A stretch of 64,000 bases of DNA from Pyxidicoccus parkwaysis (GTDB lineage: Bacteria; Myxococcota; Myxococcia; Myxococcales; Myxococcaceae). A program made the position numbers and the translations under genes. Location of the stretch: assembly GCF_017301735.1 (NCBI RefSeq), contig NZ_CP071090.1, positions 8,856,001 to 8,920,000 on the forward strand, in the 5' to 3' direction. Shown here in pieces: positions 48,428 through 56,918 of this stretch (positions within the stretch are counted from its first letter, which is position 1; each line of letters opens with the position of its first letter). The notes beneath the pieces were generated by a model. That model was not told the DNA's origin. It saw only the letters and a program-made list of their open reading frames with translations, and made no database searches.

Positions 48428-49597
48428 TCAGGCCTCCGGCACCACCGGCCGCGCCTCCACGCGCGGCTTCGCGTCCACCCACGGCTGAAGCGCCTTGCGC
48501 ACCCGCGAGCGGAACGGCGTCTCCACATACCGGTGCACCCACACCGACGCCGCCACGCCCAGCACCAGCACGCCCACCAGCCGCGCCACCGGCGAGTGCA
48601 GGTCCAGCACGCGCTCCAGCGACTCGACGGCCTGCGACACCGGGTACTGGAGCAGGTACAGCGCGTAGCTCGCGCCGCCCAGGTGCACCAGCCACGGGCG
48701 TGACAGCAGCCACCCCAGCGGCCCACCGCCGCGCGCCAGCCCGTACACCAGCAGCCCCGACGCGGGCGCCAGCAACGCGTTGTGCATCAGCGGGTACGGA
48801 ATCCACGAGCTCGCCACGCCCACCGCCACCAGCAGCGCCGCGCCCGCCGCCGCCATGAGTGCGCCGCTGCCCTTCTTCACTCCGTCCGCGCGCTCGCGCA
48901 CGAAGCACCAGCCGAGCAGCACGCCGAAGAGGAACTCCGGCAGCCGCATCAGCGGGTTGAACTTGATGATGGCCAGCCCCAGCGTCCACGTGGCCGCGTT
49001 CACCGGCCCCTCGTGCTGCGCCACGAACAGCACCGGCGGCAGCAGCCCCAGCAGCCACACCCCTCCGAGCGCCACCGGCAGCAGCGACGGACGCAGCCTG
49101 GGCAGCAGCCCGCGCGCGAGGCCCGGGAAGAGGACGTAGAACACGGACTCCACCGCGACGGACCAGCCCGGGGGATTCCAGTACAGCGCCAGCACCGGCA
49201 CCCACGCCTGCACCAGCGCCAGGGAAACCGTGCCCGCCACCGCCGTCTTGCCCAGGGCCACCGTCCACCCGTTGGCCGCCACGGACGCGGCGATGGTGGG
49301 CGGCGCGGACAGCAGGAAGGTCAGCAGATAGACGGGGTACACCCGCGCCAGGCGCGCGGCCAGGAAGGCGCGCGGCCCCGTCTCCATCCGCCCGTCCCGG
49401 TCCAGGTAGTTCCAGGCCAGGACGAAGCCCGACAGCACGAAGAAGACGCCTACCGCGGAGTAGCCCGACCCCACCCAGTTGCGCAGCCCCTCCGGCGCCG
49501 TAACGAGACACGGCATCCCGAAGTGGAACAGCACCACGTGGAGGGCCGCCAGGAAGCGCAGCCCCGTGAGGGAATCGAGCGACCCGCCGCGGCTCAT
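48428..49597 (-). CDS. acyltransferase-3 family membrane protein
   Basis: A 389-residue integral membrane acyltransferase with about ten helices. The family N-terminal motif SLTGLRFLAALHVVLFHFG contains the catalytic His, and VGVFFVLSGFVLAWNY follows. It likely O-acetylates a surface sugar. Its ATG overlaps the ugd stop (ATGA), so it is translated with UDP-glucose dehydrogenase. Confidence 0.9.
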   Translation of the reverse strand: MSRGGSLDSLTGLRFLAALHVVLFHFGMPCLVTAPEGLRNWVGSGYSAVGVFFVLSGFVLAWNYLDRDGRMETGPRAFLAARLARVYPVYLLTFLLSAPPTIAASVAANGWTVALGKTAVAGTVSLALVQAWVPVLALYWNPPGWSVAVESVFYVLFPGLARGLLPRLRPSLLPVALGGVWLLGLLPPVLFVAQHEGPVNAATWTLGLAIIKFNPLMRLPEFLFGVLLGWCFVRERADGVKKGSGALMAAAGAALLVAVGVASSWIPYPLMHNALLAPASGLLVYGLARGGGPLGWLLSRPWLVHLGGASYALYLLQYPVSQAVESLERVLDLHSPVARLVGVLVLGVAASVWVHRYVETPFRSRVRKALQPWVDAKPRVEARPVVPEA

Positions 49598-50892
49598 CGA
49601 CGACCGATGCCGTAGTACGTGAAGCCCAGCTCACGCATGCGCGTGGGGTCGTACACGTTGCGACCGTCGAATACGACGGGGCTCTTCATCAGGCCCTTCA
49701 TGCGCTCGAAGTCCGGGTGGCGGAACTCGTTCCACTCGGTGACGACGAAGAGGCCGTCCACGCCCTCCAGCGCCTCGTAGGGCACCGTGGCGTAGCGGAT
49801 GCGGTCACCGAAGACGCGCTTCGCGGTGTGCGCGGACACGGGGTCGTGCGCAATCACCTGCGCGCCCTTGCCGATGAGCCCCTCGATGACCTCGATGGAG
49901 GGCGCCTCGCGCATGTCGTCCGTCTTCGGCTTGAAGGCCAGGCCCCACACGCCGAACTTCTTGCCCTCGAGCGTGCCGTAGTGCTTCACGGCCTTGTTCA
50001 CCAGCAGCTTCTTCTGACGCTCGTTGGTGCGCTCCACGGCGCGCAGAAGGTCCAGCTCCAGGCCGTAGTCACGCGCGGTGGCCACCAGCGCCTTCACGTC
50101 CTTGGGGAAGCACGAGCCGCCGTAGCCCACGCCCGGGAAGAGGAACGGGTAGCCGATGCGCTTGTCCGAGCCCAGGCCCTTGCGCACGAAGTCCACGTCC
50201 GCGCCGACCTTCTCGCAGAGCGCGGAGATGTCGTTCATGAAGGAGATGCGCGTGGCCAGCATCGCGTTGGCCGCGTACTTCGTCAGCTCCGCCGAGCGCG
50301 TGTCCATGAACAGCACGGGGTTCTCCGTGCGGACGAAGGGCGCGTACAGCTCGCCCATCACCTTGCGGGCGCGCTCGGAGTCCACGCCGATGACGACGCG
50401 GTCCGGCTTGAGGAAGTCGTCCAGCGCGGCGCCTTCCTTGAGGAACTCGGGGTTGGAGACGACGTCGAACTCGATGCTCGTCACCTTGCGGATGGCCTCG
50501 CGAACCTTGTCCGCGGTGCCCACCGGCACGGTGCTCTTGTCCACCACCACCGTGTACTGCTTCATCGCCTTGCCAATCTGCTCGGCGGCGGCCAGCACGT
50601 ACTGGAGGTCGGCGTCACCGCTCTCGCCCTCGGGCGTGCCCACGGCGATGAACACCACCTGCGCGGGCGCCACGGCGTCGGCCAGATCACGCGTGAAGAA
50701 GAGGCGCTTCTCGCGCACGTTCTTCTTGATGAGCTCCTCGAGGCCCGGCTCGTAGATGGGCACCTCGCCCGCCTGGAGCATGCGGATCTTCCGCTCGTCG
50801 ATATCCACGCACGTGACGTCGTTCCCCGAGTCCGCGAAGCAGGTGCCCGCGACCAGGCCGACGTAGCCCGTTCCGATGATGGCAATACGCAT
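49594..50892 (-). CDS. ugd: UDP-glucose 6-dehydrogenase
   Basis: A 432-residue UDP-glucose/GDP-mannose dehydrogenase. The NAD-binding IIGTGYVGLVAGTCFADSG is at the N-terminus, the catalytic Cys lies in GVGYGGSCFPKDVKAL, and GLAFKPKTDDMREAPS is the C-terminal signature. It makes UDP-glucuronate for surface polysaccharides. It lies 99 bp downstream of the nucleotidyltransferase-like gene. Confidence 0.96.
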   Translation of the reverse strand: MRIAIIGTGYVGLVAGTCFADSGNDVTCVDIDERKIRMLQAGEVPIYEPGLEELIKKNVREKRLFFTRDLADAVAPAQVVFIAVGTPEGESGDADLQYVLAAAEQIGKAMKQYTVVVDKSTVPVGTADKVREAIRKVTSIEFDVVSNPEFLKEGAALDDFLKPDRVVIGVDSERARKVMGELYAPFVRTENPVLFMDTRSAELTKYAANAMLATRISFMNDISALCEKVGADVDFVRKGLGSDKRIGYPFLFPGVGYGGSCFPKDVKALVATARDYGLELDLLRAVERTNERQKKLLVNKAVKHYGTLEGKKFGVWGLAFKPKTDDMREAPSIEVIEGLIGKGAQVIAHDPVSAHTAKRVFGDRIRYATVPYEALEGVDGLFVVTEWNEFRHPDFERMKGLMKSPVVFDGRNVYDPTRMRELGFTYYGIGRR

Positions 50893-50991
50893 TGAATGTC
50901 CGTTCAGGAAGTGTCCGGAGCAGGACTCATACGCCGGGAGGCGCACGGAAAGAAAGCCCGTCCCCCAGGGCAGGTGGGCAGGCGGCCAGAC

Positions 50992-51966
50992 TTACTGGCC
51001 TGTGAGAAGACGGCGCACCCGCTCCAGGCCTTTGAGCGCCGTGGTGCGGCCGGGGGTGCTGACAGGACCCACCACCGTGCGGTCCAGCAATTCACGAGTG
51101 GCCCGGCGCAGCGGCGGGAAGGCGGCGGTGGCGTCCGCGGCGGCCTCCGGGAACAGCCGCGCGACAATGGCCAGGGACGTGTAGAGGGCGCGCTCCAACT
51201 GCCACTCCTCGGCGCGGGCCAGCAGCGCGGGCACGTCCAGCGGGCGCGAGTACGGGCCACCCATGGCCTTCGCGCCGGTGACGAGCTCGCGCACGTCGAG
51301 GAAGGTCAGCCACGGTACTTCATAGCCCTGACGTGCCTGGTCCAGGACCGCCAGCAGCAGCGCGTCCTCCAGGGCCGCGCGGAAGACGGACGGGCCGTAG
51401 ATGCGCGTCGGTGTCGCGCGCTCCAGGATGCCCGCGGCCTGCTCCTTGCGCTTGGGCCCCAGCACGTCCGAGTAGAGGCAGATGAGCGTGCGCCCGTCGG
51501 AGATGGCCCGGGTGGCGCCGGTGCCGGAAGCGTCCTCGGGTTTGAATTCGTGGTTGGAGAGGAAGCCCGCGAAGCCGTCCACGTCCAGCCGCTTCATCAG
51601 CAGTTGCAGCTCCGTCACCGGGCGGAAGCCGACGTGCGGGTAGAGCGTGTCCGCGAAGGCCGCGCCGCCGAAGAGCACGAGCTTCCGGCCCTGGAGGTCG
51701 TCCACCATCTGCTTGAAGTTGACGAGCTTCATCACGTTGTCGTTGATCGAGCCCTGGTGGATGGCGAGCAGCCTGTCTCCCACCCACTCCGGCGCGGTGG
51801 CGCCTCCCAGCCGGTACTGGAGGTTGTACGCGGCCAGCGGCGCCAGCCCCTGGGCAATGGCCCAGTCGACGTACTCCTCCCATGGTGCGCCTCGCAGCGA
51901 GACGCGCGGCGGGTCGAAAGAGGCGAGGACGCGGAAGGTGTCGAGGAGGCTCGGCGGCGGCGGCAT
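50992..51966 (-). CDS. nucleotidyltransferase-like protein lacking the DxD pair
   Basis: A 324-residue protein resembling the Pfam NTP_transf_5 group: KLVLFGGAAFADTLYP followed by RPVTELQLLM at about residues 115-145. In active members this block reads LKG...YP...R..DIDLLV; here the metal-binding Asp pair is replaced by Glu and Gln, so catalysis is doubtful. It is helical elsewhere with no membrane segment. The ATG at 51966 gives MPPPPSLLDTFRVLASFD. Upstream of ugd. The relative at 56919-57947 keeps the motif. Confidence 0.75.
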   Translation of the reverse strand: MPPPPSLLDTFRVLASFDPPRVSLRGAPWEEYVDWAIAQGLAPLAAYNLQYRLGGATAPEWVGDRLLAIHQGSINDNVMKLVNFKQMVDDLQGRKLVLFGGAAFADTLYPHVGFRPVTELQLLMKRLDVDGFAGFLSNHEFKPEDASGTGATRAISDGRTLICLYSDVLGPKRKEQAAGILERATPTRIYGPSVFRAALEDALLLAVLDQARQGYEVPWLTFLDVRELVTGAKAMGGPYSRPLDVPALLARAEEWQLERALYTSLAIVARLFPEAAADATAAFPPLRRATRELLDRTVVGPVSTPGRTTALKGLERVRRLLTGQ

Positions 51967-52162
51967 GGGGGCCCCTTTAACGGGCCGGACGCGGGGGCCG
52001 CAATGCCTGCCTTCCGTGGCCTGCCGAACATGAATCCTCGCAAGTGCCCGGCAGCAGACAGGCGGCGACCTCGCGGGGTGGGTCCGGAAAACGGTCCGGA
52101 TGAATACCTGGGCCCCTCGGTACGTCGCGGGCCGGGCAGGCAGCCGAGGGAGGTTGTCACAC

Positions 52163-54937
52163 ATGGTGCATCAGGGCTGGACGGACAGGCGGGCGGGCCG
52201 GTGGTGTCTTCTGGGAGCGCTCGGACTGGTGGCGTGCAGCGGCACCAACTCGGAGGCCCCAGCAAAGCAGGGCTCCACGGCGGTGGTGGAGGTGGAGACG
52301 GAGGCCCGGTGCGAGGTGCGGCCTCCCTTCGAGCCGCACTTCGAGCCCGAGGTGGAGTGGGCGTGGACGGACAGCCCGGTGATGCCCACGCACACCAACG
52401 TGGAGAGCACGCCCGTGGTGGTGGACGTCAACGGCGACGGCGTGCCGGACGTGGTGTTCAACAGCTTCGAGGGCTGGAACTACAAGACGAACGGCGTGCT
52501 GCGCGCCATCAGCGGAGCGGACGGCTCCGACTTGTGGGCGGTGACGGACCCGACGCTCCGGACGCGTGGCGCGGCGAGTGTCGCGGCGGGTGACATCGAC
52601 GGCGATGGGCTGGTGGAGCTGTGCACCGTGCCGGAGAGCGCGACGGGCATCCTCTGCTTCGAGAACACCGGCGCCTTCAAGTTCCGCGCGGACGGGCCGA
52701 GGCTGGACTGGGGCGGGGTTTCGTTCGCGGACCTGGACGGGGACGGGACGGTGGAAATCATCGCCGGCAACCATGTCTATGACGGCGCGGGCAATCTGAA
52801 GTGGGTGGGCAGCGAAGGCGTGGGCGGCCCGCCGAACGACACGGGCCCGCTGGCCTTCGCGGCGGACCTGGACGGTGACGGAAAGCAGGAGGTCATCAAC
52901 GGCCCCACCATCTACCGGCACGACGGCACGCTGAAGTGCCGGGCCGAGTCGCTGGGCAACGGCTTTTCCGGCGTGGGCAACTTCGACGCGGACCCGGAGG
53001 GTGAGGTCGTCGTGGTGTGGGACGGCCACGTGTCGCTGATGGAGTCCGACTGCACGGTGCGCTGGACGGTGGAGCACCTGGGTGGCGGCGTGGGTGGGCC
53101 GCCGAACATCGCGGACTTCGACGCGGACGGGCAGCCGGAAATCGGCGTGGCCGGCGCGGGCTTCTACGCCGTCTTCGAGGCGGACGGCTCGCTGAAGTGG
53201 CTGACGCCGACGCAGGACATGAGCTCCAACCGCACGGGCTCGTCCACCTTCGACTTCGAGGGGGACGGACGCGCGGAGGTGGTCTACGCGGACGAGACGG
53301 CGCTGCGCATCTACGACGGCGCGACGGGAGAGGTGCGCTTCGAGGTGCCGCATAGCTCGTGCACCGCGTACGAGAACCCGGTCGTCGCCGACGTGGACGG
53401 GGACGGCAACGCCGAAATCGTGGTGGCGCAGAACACCGCGTGTGGCTTCGGCCCGTTCCACGGCATCCGGGTGTTCAGGGACAAGAAGGATGGGTGGGTG
53501 AACACGCGGCGCATCTGGAATCAGCATGCGTACTCCGTCACCAACGTCGGGGACGATGGCTCCATCCCCGCGCACCCGGTGGCCAACTGGCGCACGCCGG
53601 GGCTCAACACATTCCGCACCAACAGCCAGGGCACGGGGACGGTGAAGCCCTTCGCCGCGCCGGACCTGGTGGTGGACTCGGTGAGCGCCGCGTGTGACGG
53701 CGAAGGTGGCTTGAAGCTGGTCGCGCGCGTGCGGAACGCGGGTGACGCTCCGGCTTCGACGGGCGTGCGGGTGGCCTTCTACCGGGGGCCCGCGAGCGGA
53801 GGCGGCACGCTGCTGGGCGTGGCCACGCTGGCGGACAAGCTGGACGCCGCCGGAGAGGCGCTGGCGGAGCTGGTGCTCGACACCGCGCCGGGTGGACGTG
53901 GCGAGGTGTTCGCGGTGGTGGATGACGACGGCACCGGGACGGGACGCGAGCAGGAGTGCCGCGAGGACAACAACACGGGCTCGGGGCTGGTGAGCCTGGA
54001 GTGTTCGGCTTCGGCGAACCTGCCGCCGGTGGCGGTGTGCCGCGACGTGACGGTGAGCGCGGATGCGACGTGCCGGGCTTCGGCGAGCGTGGACGATGGG
54101 AGCCATGACCCGGATGGACAGCCGGGCCCCTTCACGGTGACGCAGTCGGCGCCGGGGCCGTTCGGCCTGGGGAAGCACGAGGTGACGCTGACGGCGTCCG
54201 ACGGCGAGGAGAGCGCGGTCTGCACCGGCGTGGTGACGGTGGTGGACACGACGCTGCCGCGCATCGTGTGCCCGGCGCCGCAGGTGCTCGAGTGCACGGC
54301 CGGTGGGGCGCAGGCGACGTATACGGCGCACGCGGAGGACAACTGCGGCCCGGTGTCGGTGACATGCTCGCCGCCTGCGCCCTCTGTGTTCCCCCTGGGT
54401 CGGTCGGTGGTGGACTGCAACGCGACGGATGGCTCGGGCAACGCGTGCGGGTGCGCCTTCTCGGTGACGGTGCGGGACACGAAGGCGCCGGTGCCGGGGT
54501 GCTCGCTGGGAATGACGCTGTGGCCGGTGGACCACCAGTACCGCACGGTGACGCTGGCCGAGTGCGCGAGCGCGGCCCAGGACGCGTGTCTGGGCGAGCT
54601 GCCACTGCAGCAGTACGGCCGCATCGTCCGCGTCACGTCGGACGAGTCCGAGGACGCCGCCGGGACGTGTGACGGTGACACGTGCGACGACGTAGCCGTG
54701 CGGGTGAACGCGACGTCGGTGCAGCTCCGCGCCGAGCGCGACGACACGGGTGATGGCCGTGTGTACACGGTGCATTACGTGGTGACGGACACGTCCGGAA
54801 ACTCGGCACCGGGGAGTTGCACCGTGAGCGTGCCGCGCGACACGTACGGGCAGCAGCAGGCACAGGACAGCGGGCCGAAGTACTGCGTGGGCCAGGGCTG
54901 CCCCTACGGCACGGGTGGCAGTTACCTGTGCCCGTGA
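52163..54937 (+). CDS. large FG-GAP/VCBS and HYR-domain surface lipoprotein
   Basis: A 924-residue protein. A type II signal peptide ends ALGLVAC (lipid Cys near 22). Residues 60-470 are FG-GAP-type beta-propeller repeats with calcium-binding DVNGDG, DIDGDG, DLDGDG and DVDGDG loops. A CARDB-like domain follows at about 500-620, then HYR/Ig-like domains (PPVAVCRDVTVSADATC, DTTLPRIVCPAPQVLECTA, DTKAPVPGCSLG). The end is Cys-rich (YCVGQGCPYGTGGSYLCP). It is probably an exposed adhesin or ligand-binding protein. Its last 56 bp start an 85-bp tandem repeat array. Confidence 0.88.
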   Translation: MVHQGWTDRRAGRWCLLGALGLVACSGTNSEAPAKQGSTAVVEVETEARCEVRPPFEPHFEPEVEWAWTDSPVMPTHTNVESTPVVVDVNGDGVPDVVFNSFEGWNYKTNGVLRAISGADGSDLWAVTDPTLRTRGAASVAAGDIDGDGLVELCTVPESATGILCFENTGAFKFRADGPRLDWGGVSFADLDGDGTVEIIAGNHVYDGAGNLKWVGSEGVGGPPNDTGPLAFAADLDGDGKQEVINGPTIYRHDGTLKCRAESLGNGFSGVGNFDADPEGEVVVVWDGHVSLMESDCTVRWTVEHLGGGVGGPPNIADFDADGQPEIGVAGAGFYAVFEADGSLKWLTPTQDMSSNRTGSSTFDFEGDGRAEVVYADETALRIYDGATGEVRFEVPHSSCTAYENPVVADVDGDGNAEIVVAQNTACGFGPFHGIRVFRDKKDGWVNTRRIWNQHAYSVTNVGDDGSIPAHPVANWRTPGLNTFRTNSQGTGTVKPFAAPDLVVDSVSAACDGEGGLKLVARVRNAGDAPASTGVRVAFYRGPASGGGTLLGVATLADKLDAAGEALAELVLDTAPGGRGEVFAVVDDDGTGTGREQECREDNNTGSGLVSLECSASANLPPVAVCRDVTVSADATCRASASVDDGSHDPDGQPGPFTVTQSAPGPFGLGKHEVTLTASDGEESAVCTGVVTVVDTTLPRIVCPAPQVLECTAGGAQATYTAHAEDNCGPVSVTCSPPAPSVFPLGRSVVDCNATDGSGNACGCAFSVTVRDTKAPVPGCSLGMTLWPVDHQYRTVTLAECASAAQDACLGELPLQQYGRIVRVTSDESEDAAGTCDGDTCDDVAVRVNATSVQLRAERDDTGDGRVYTVHYVVTDTSGNSAPGSCTVSVPRDTYGQQQAQDSGPKYCVGQGCPYGTGGSYLCP

Positions 54938-55135
54938 AACCGCGCGGGCTGTAGCGCTTCGCTGCAACGACGTGGGCCAGGACTGCTGTTCCGGCACGAG
55001 CGGCAGTTACCTGTGCCCGTGACACAGCGAGGGCTGTAGCGCTTCGCTGAGACGACGTGGGACAAGGCTGCTGTTTTGGCACGAGCGGCAGTTGCCTGTG
55101 CCTGTGAAACCGCGCGGGCTGTAGCGCTTCGCTGT
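54881..55135 (+). repeat. three 85-bp tandem repeats over the 3' end of the surface lipoprotein gene
   Basis: Units at 54881-54965, 54966-55050 and 55051-55135 align without gaps at an 85-bp period. Each contains gtggg, then ggcac, ggcagtt, cctgtgcc, a TGA in the same place, and gggctgtagcgcttcgctg. The first unit encodes the native C-terminus VGQGCPYGTGGSYLCP; units 2 and 3 keep the same open frame to the stop (VGQDCCSGTSGSYLCP, VGQGCCFGTSGSCLCL) but are out of frame with the gene. Confidence 0.9.
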
Positions 55136-55197
55136 GAGCGGTGTCGTTGGAGTCTCTCGAATCGTTCCGCGAGGATGGCGGCCTCGGGAGATGCTCC

Positions 55198-56001
55198 ATG
55201 CGAAAGCGCTGCGCGGTGGGTTCGTGGCATCTTGTGGTCTTCGGGTTGTTCCTCGGAGGGTGTGCATCGACGGGGGCGCCTCCGCGCGGCTACGCATACA
55301 CCGTGGACTCGCCCTCGAACGCGTGCAGGGCCAATGCCCTCTACTGCGCGGTGGCTGCGGGCAAGGATCCCGCGATGGCCACGGGTACTCAGGCAGCGCA
55401 AGGGGCAGCGGTGCTCGCCGCGGCGCTGAAGCTCTTCCAGGACGAACACCAGAACCGTGTCGAGCAGGTCCTGAAGGACTGTGTCGAGCAGGCCAACGCA
55501 GAGGTGAATCTGCGCCGGTTCGGAGCAAACCCCACGAGGGCCCAGTGCTCCGAACAGGTGGGCGTCGACACGAAGGGGAACCCCATCACGCGCTCGATGA
55601 CGCTTGGTACGGAGAAGCACCAGGTCGCGTTCCGGTGCATCCATGAGCGGCTTCCCTCCGCGTGGCCAGGAGGGTTCAGCCTGGAGCAGCGATACCGCTA
55701 CGACAGGCAGGCCCAACAGACGACGCTGGTCAGCGAGGAAGACGCTCAGGCCCTGCTACGTCAGGGGCGCAGTGATGAACTGCGAGGAACCCTGAGGCCC
55801 GATATCGTCATCCATGCAGGAGAGCCACTCCAGGCTCTCGCGGTCTATGACCTCAAGTTTCCGTGCCCGGGTACCAACCAGCCCAAATGGAATGACTATC
55901 CCCAGGGACATCCCTACTTCCGGTCCAATCAAGGTCAGATCTACAGAGAGGCCTTGAAAGCTACTCCCGCCCTCGTGGCCCCATCCTGGGGAATCATCTG
56001 A
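55198..56001 (+). CDS. lipoprotein with PD-(D/E)XK-like C-terminus, putative toxin
   Basis: A 267-residue protein. A type II signal peptide (LVVFGLFLGGC, lipid Cys22, then ASTG) is followed by an Ala-rich helical middle (60-105). The C-terminal domain has PDIVIH at 201-206, YDLKFPC at 217-223 and GQIYREAL at 246-253, the spacing of a PD-(D/E)XK nuclease core (Asp202, Asp218, Lys220, Gln246). Many cysteines precede it. The lipobox resembles that of the SitA6-like protein (CAST). Its TGA overlaps the ATG of a DUF3396-type protein. Toxin activity is inferred from architecture and neighbour. An in-frame start at 55141 is possible. Confidence 0.72.
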   Translation: MRKRCAVGSWHLVVFGLFLGGCASTGAPPRGYAYTVDSPSNACRANALYCAVAAGKDPAMATGTQAAQGAAVLAAALKLFQDEHQNRVEQVLKDCVEQANAEVNLRRFGANPTRAQCSEQVGVDTKGNPITRSMTLGTEKHQVAFRCIHERLPSAWPGGFSLEQRYRYDRQAQQTTLVSEEDAQALLRQGRSDELRGTLRPDIVIHAGEPLQALAVYDLKFPCPGTNQPKWNDYPQGHPYFRSNQGQIYREALKATPALVAPSWGII

Positions 56002-56915
56002 TGAGCAGGCGCATTCCGCGGATTCGAGTCCAAGCACAGAACGGCGAACTGCTGATACGCGACGGCATTACCCTCTGCTTCTACATGCACAGGCCTCACT
56101 CAGAGGTCGCGCAACACGTCCTGGAGGCCCTGGAGCAGTACCGAAACGCCGTGGGTCCTCGGGTCTTGGCCTGGTACTTCGACAATGACCGGGACGATTT
56201 CCTCGAACTCGATGACAACAGCTGGGCGCGCGTCCTCCGTGAACTGCGCGAAAACAGATGGGCGCACACGCTGTTGCGCGATGGACCCGGCGGCGTGGGT
56301 GAGTATCAGTTCGAGTATTACGGCGGCGGGCCAGACCCAGCAGTCCCCAATACGATGCGTGGCACAGTGTGTGCTCTTTCTTGCTGGCTGCCCACCGAGT
56401 TCCTGGAGCAGCACGGCCCTGCGCGAGTCCGTGAAGTCGCGCTGGCAGTAGCTGCTCCACTGCCCTTCAACTCGGGCTACGCCAGTCTCTCGCTCAACGC
56501 ACTGTCACAAATGATGGGAGTGACCCGGGTACTCCGTCGTCAGTGCTTCCTCCACCCGGGGATGGAGATTTCTGGAGAGGGCATGCTTTCCGCCGAGATC
56601 GGCACCCACGTACGCGGCGCCTACTGGATGACCTTCCTCGGTCAGCCCGTTCTCGGAGCGCTCGGCGGGGCCGCGGGTCTCCGCGCGCGCCTCCACTCAC
56701 CCGACATCACGGTGCAGGAGCTGGACGCCGACCGCGTGGCCATCACCCTGGGCACATGGCCCGAGGCCGGTGACACCGAGGCAGGCCAGGACCTCCCGCT
56801 GTACCGCGAGCTGGCGCGCGTGCTGGAGCCCTGGCTCTTCCACCAGGACTCGCCCCTCGGTCCCAACTTCCCAGCCGAGGACGTCCGCCGCTGGGAGCGC
56901 CGCTTCCTCGACTGA
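56001..56915 (+). CDS. DUF3396-type immunity protein
   Basis: A 304-residue soluble protein matching the DUF3396 / type VI immunity-like family as I remember it: an early FYMHRPHSEVAQHVLEALEQY, a central GGGPDPAVPNTMRGTVCALSC, LPFNSGYASLSLNAL, and the family ending VRRWERRFLD. No signal peptide, so cytoplasmic, as expected for protection against a nuclease. It overlaps the toxin-like gene by one base (TGATG). This is a common partner arrangement in polymorphic toxin loci. Confidence 0.82.
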   Translation: MSRRIPRIRVQAQNGELLIRDGITLCFYMHRPHSEVAQHVLEALEQYRNAVGPRVLAWYFDNDRDDFLELDDNSWARVLRELRENRWAHTLLRDGPGGVGEYQFEYYGGGPDPAVPNTMRGTVCALSCWLPTEFLEQHGPARVREVALAVAAPLPFNSGYASLSLNALSQMMGVTRVLRRQCFLHPGMEISGEGMLSAEIGTHVRGAYWMTFLGQPVLGALGGAAGLRARLHSPDITVQELDADRVAITLGTWPEAGDTEAGQDLPLYRELARVLEPWLFHQDSPLGPNFPAEDVRRWERRFLD

Positions 56916-56918
56916 GCC

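Noticed and set aside
54935..55020. Selenocysteine readthrough of the TGA at the end of the surface lipoprotein, prompted by selB in the window
   Set aside because: Each repeat unit ends at the same TGA and the frame after it (85 bp, not a multiple of three) is not protein-like; no SECIS-like hairpin directly follows.
54938..55140. CRISPR array because of regular repeats
   Set aside because: Only three units of 85 bp with no spacer/repeat alternation and no cas genes; the units are duplicated coding ends.
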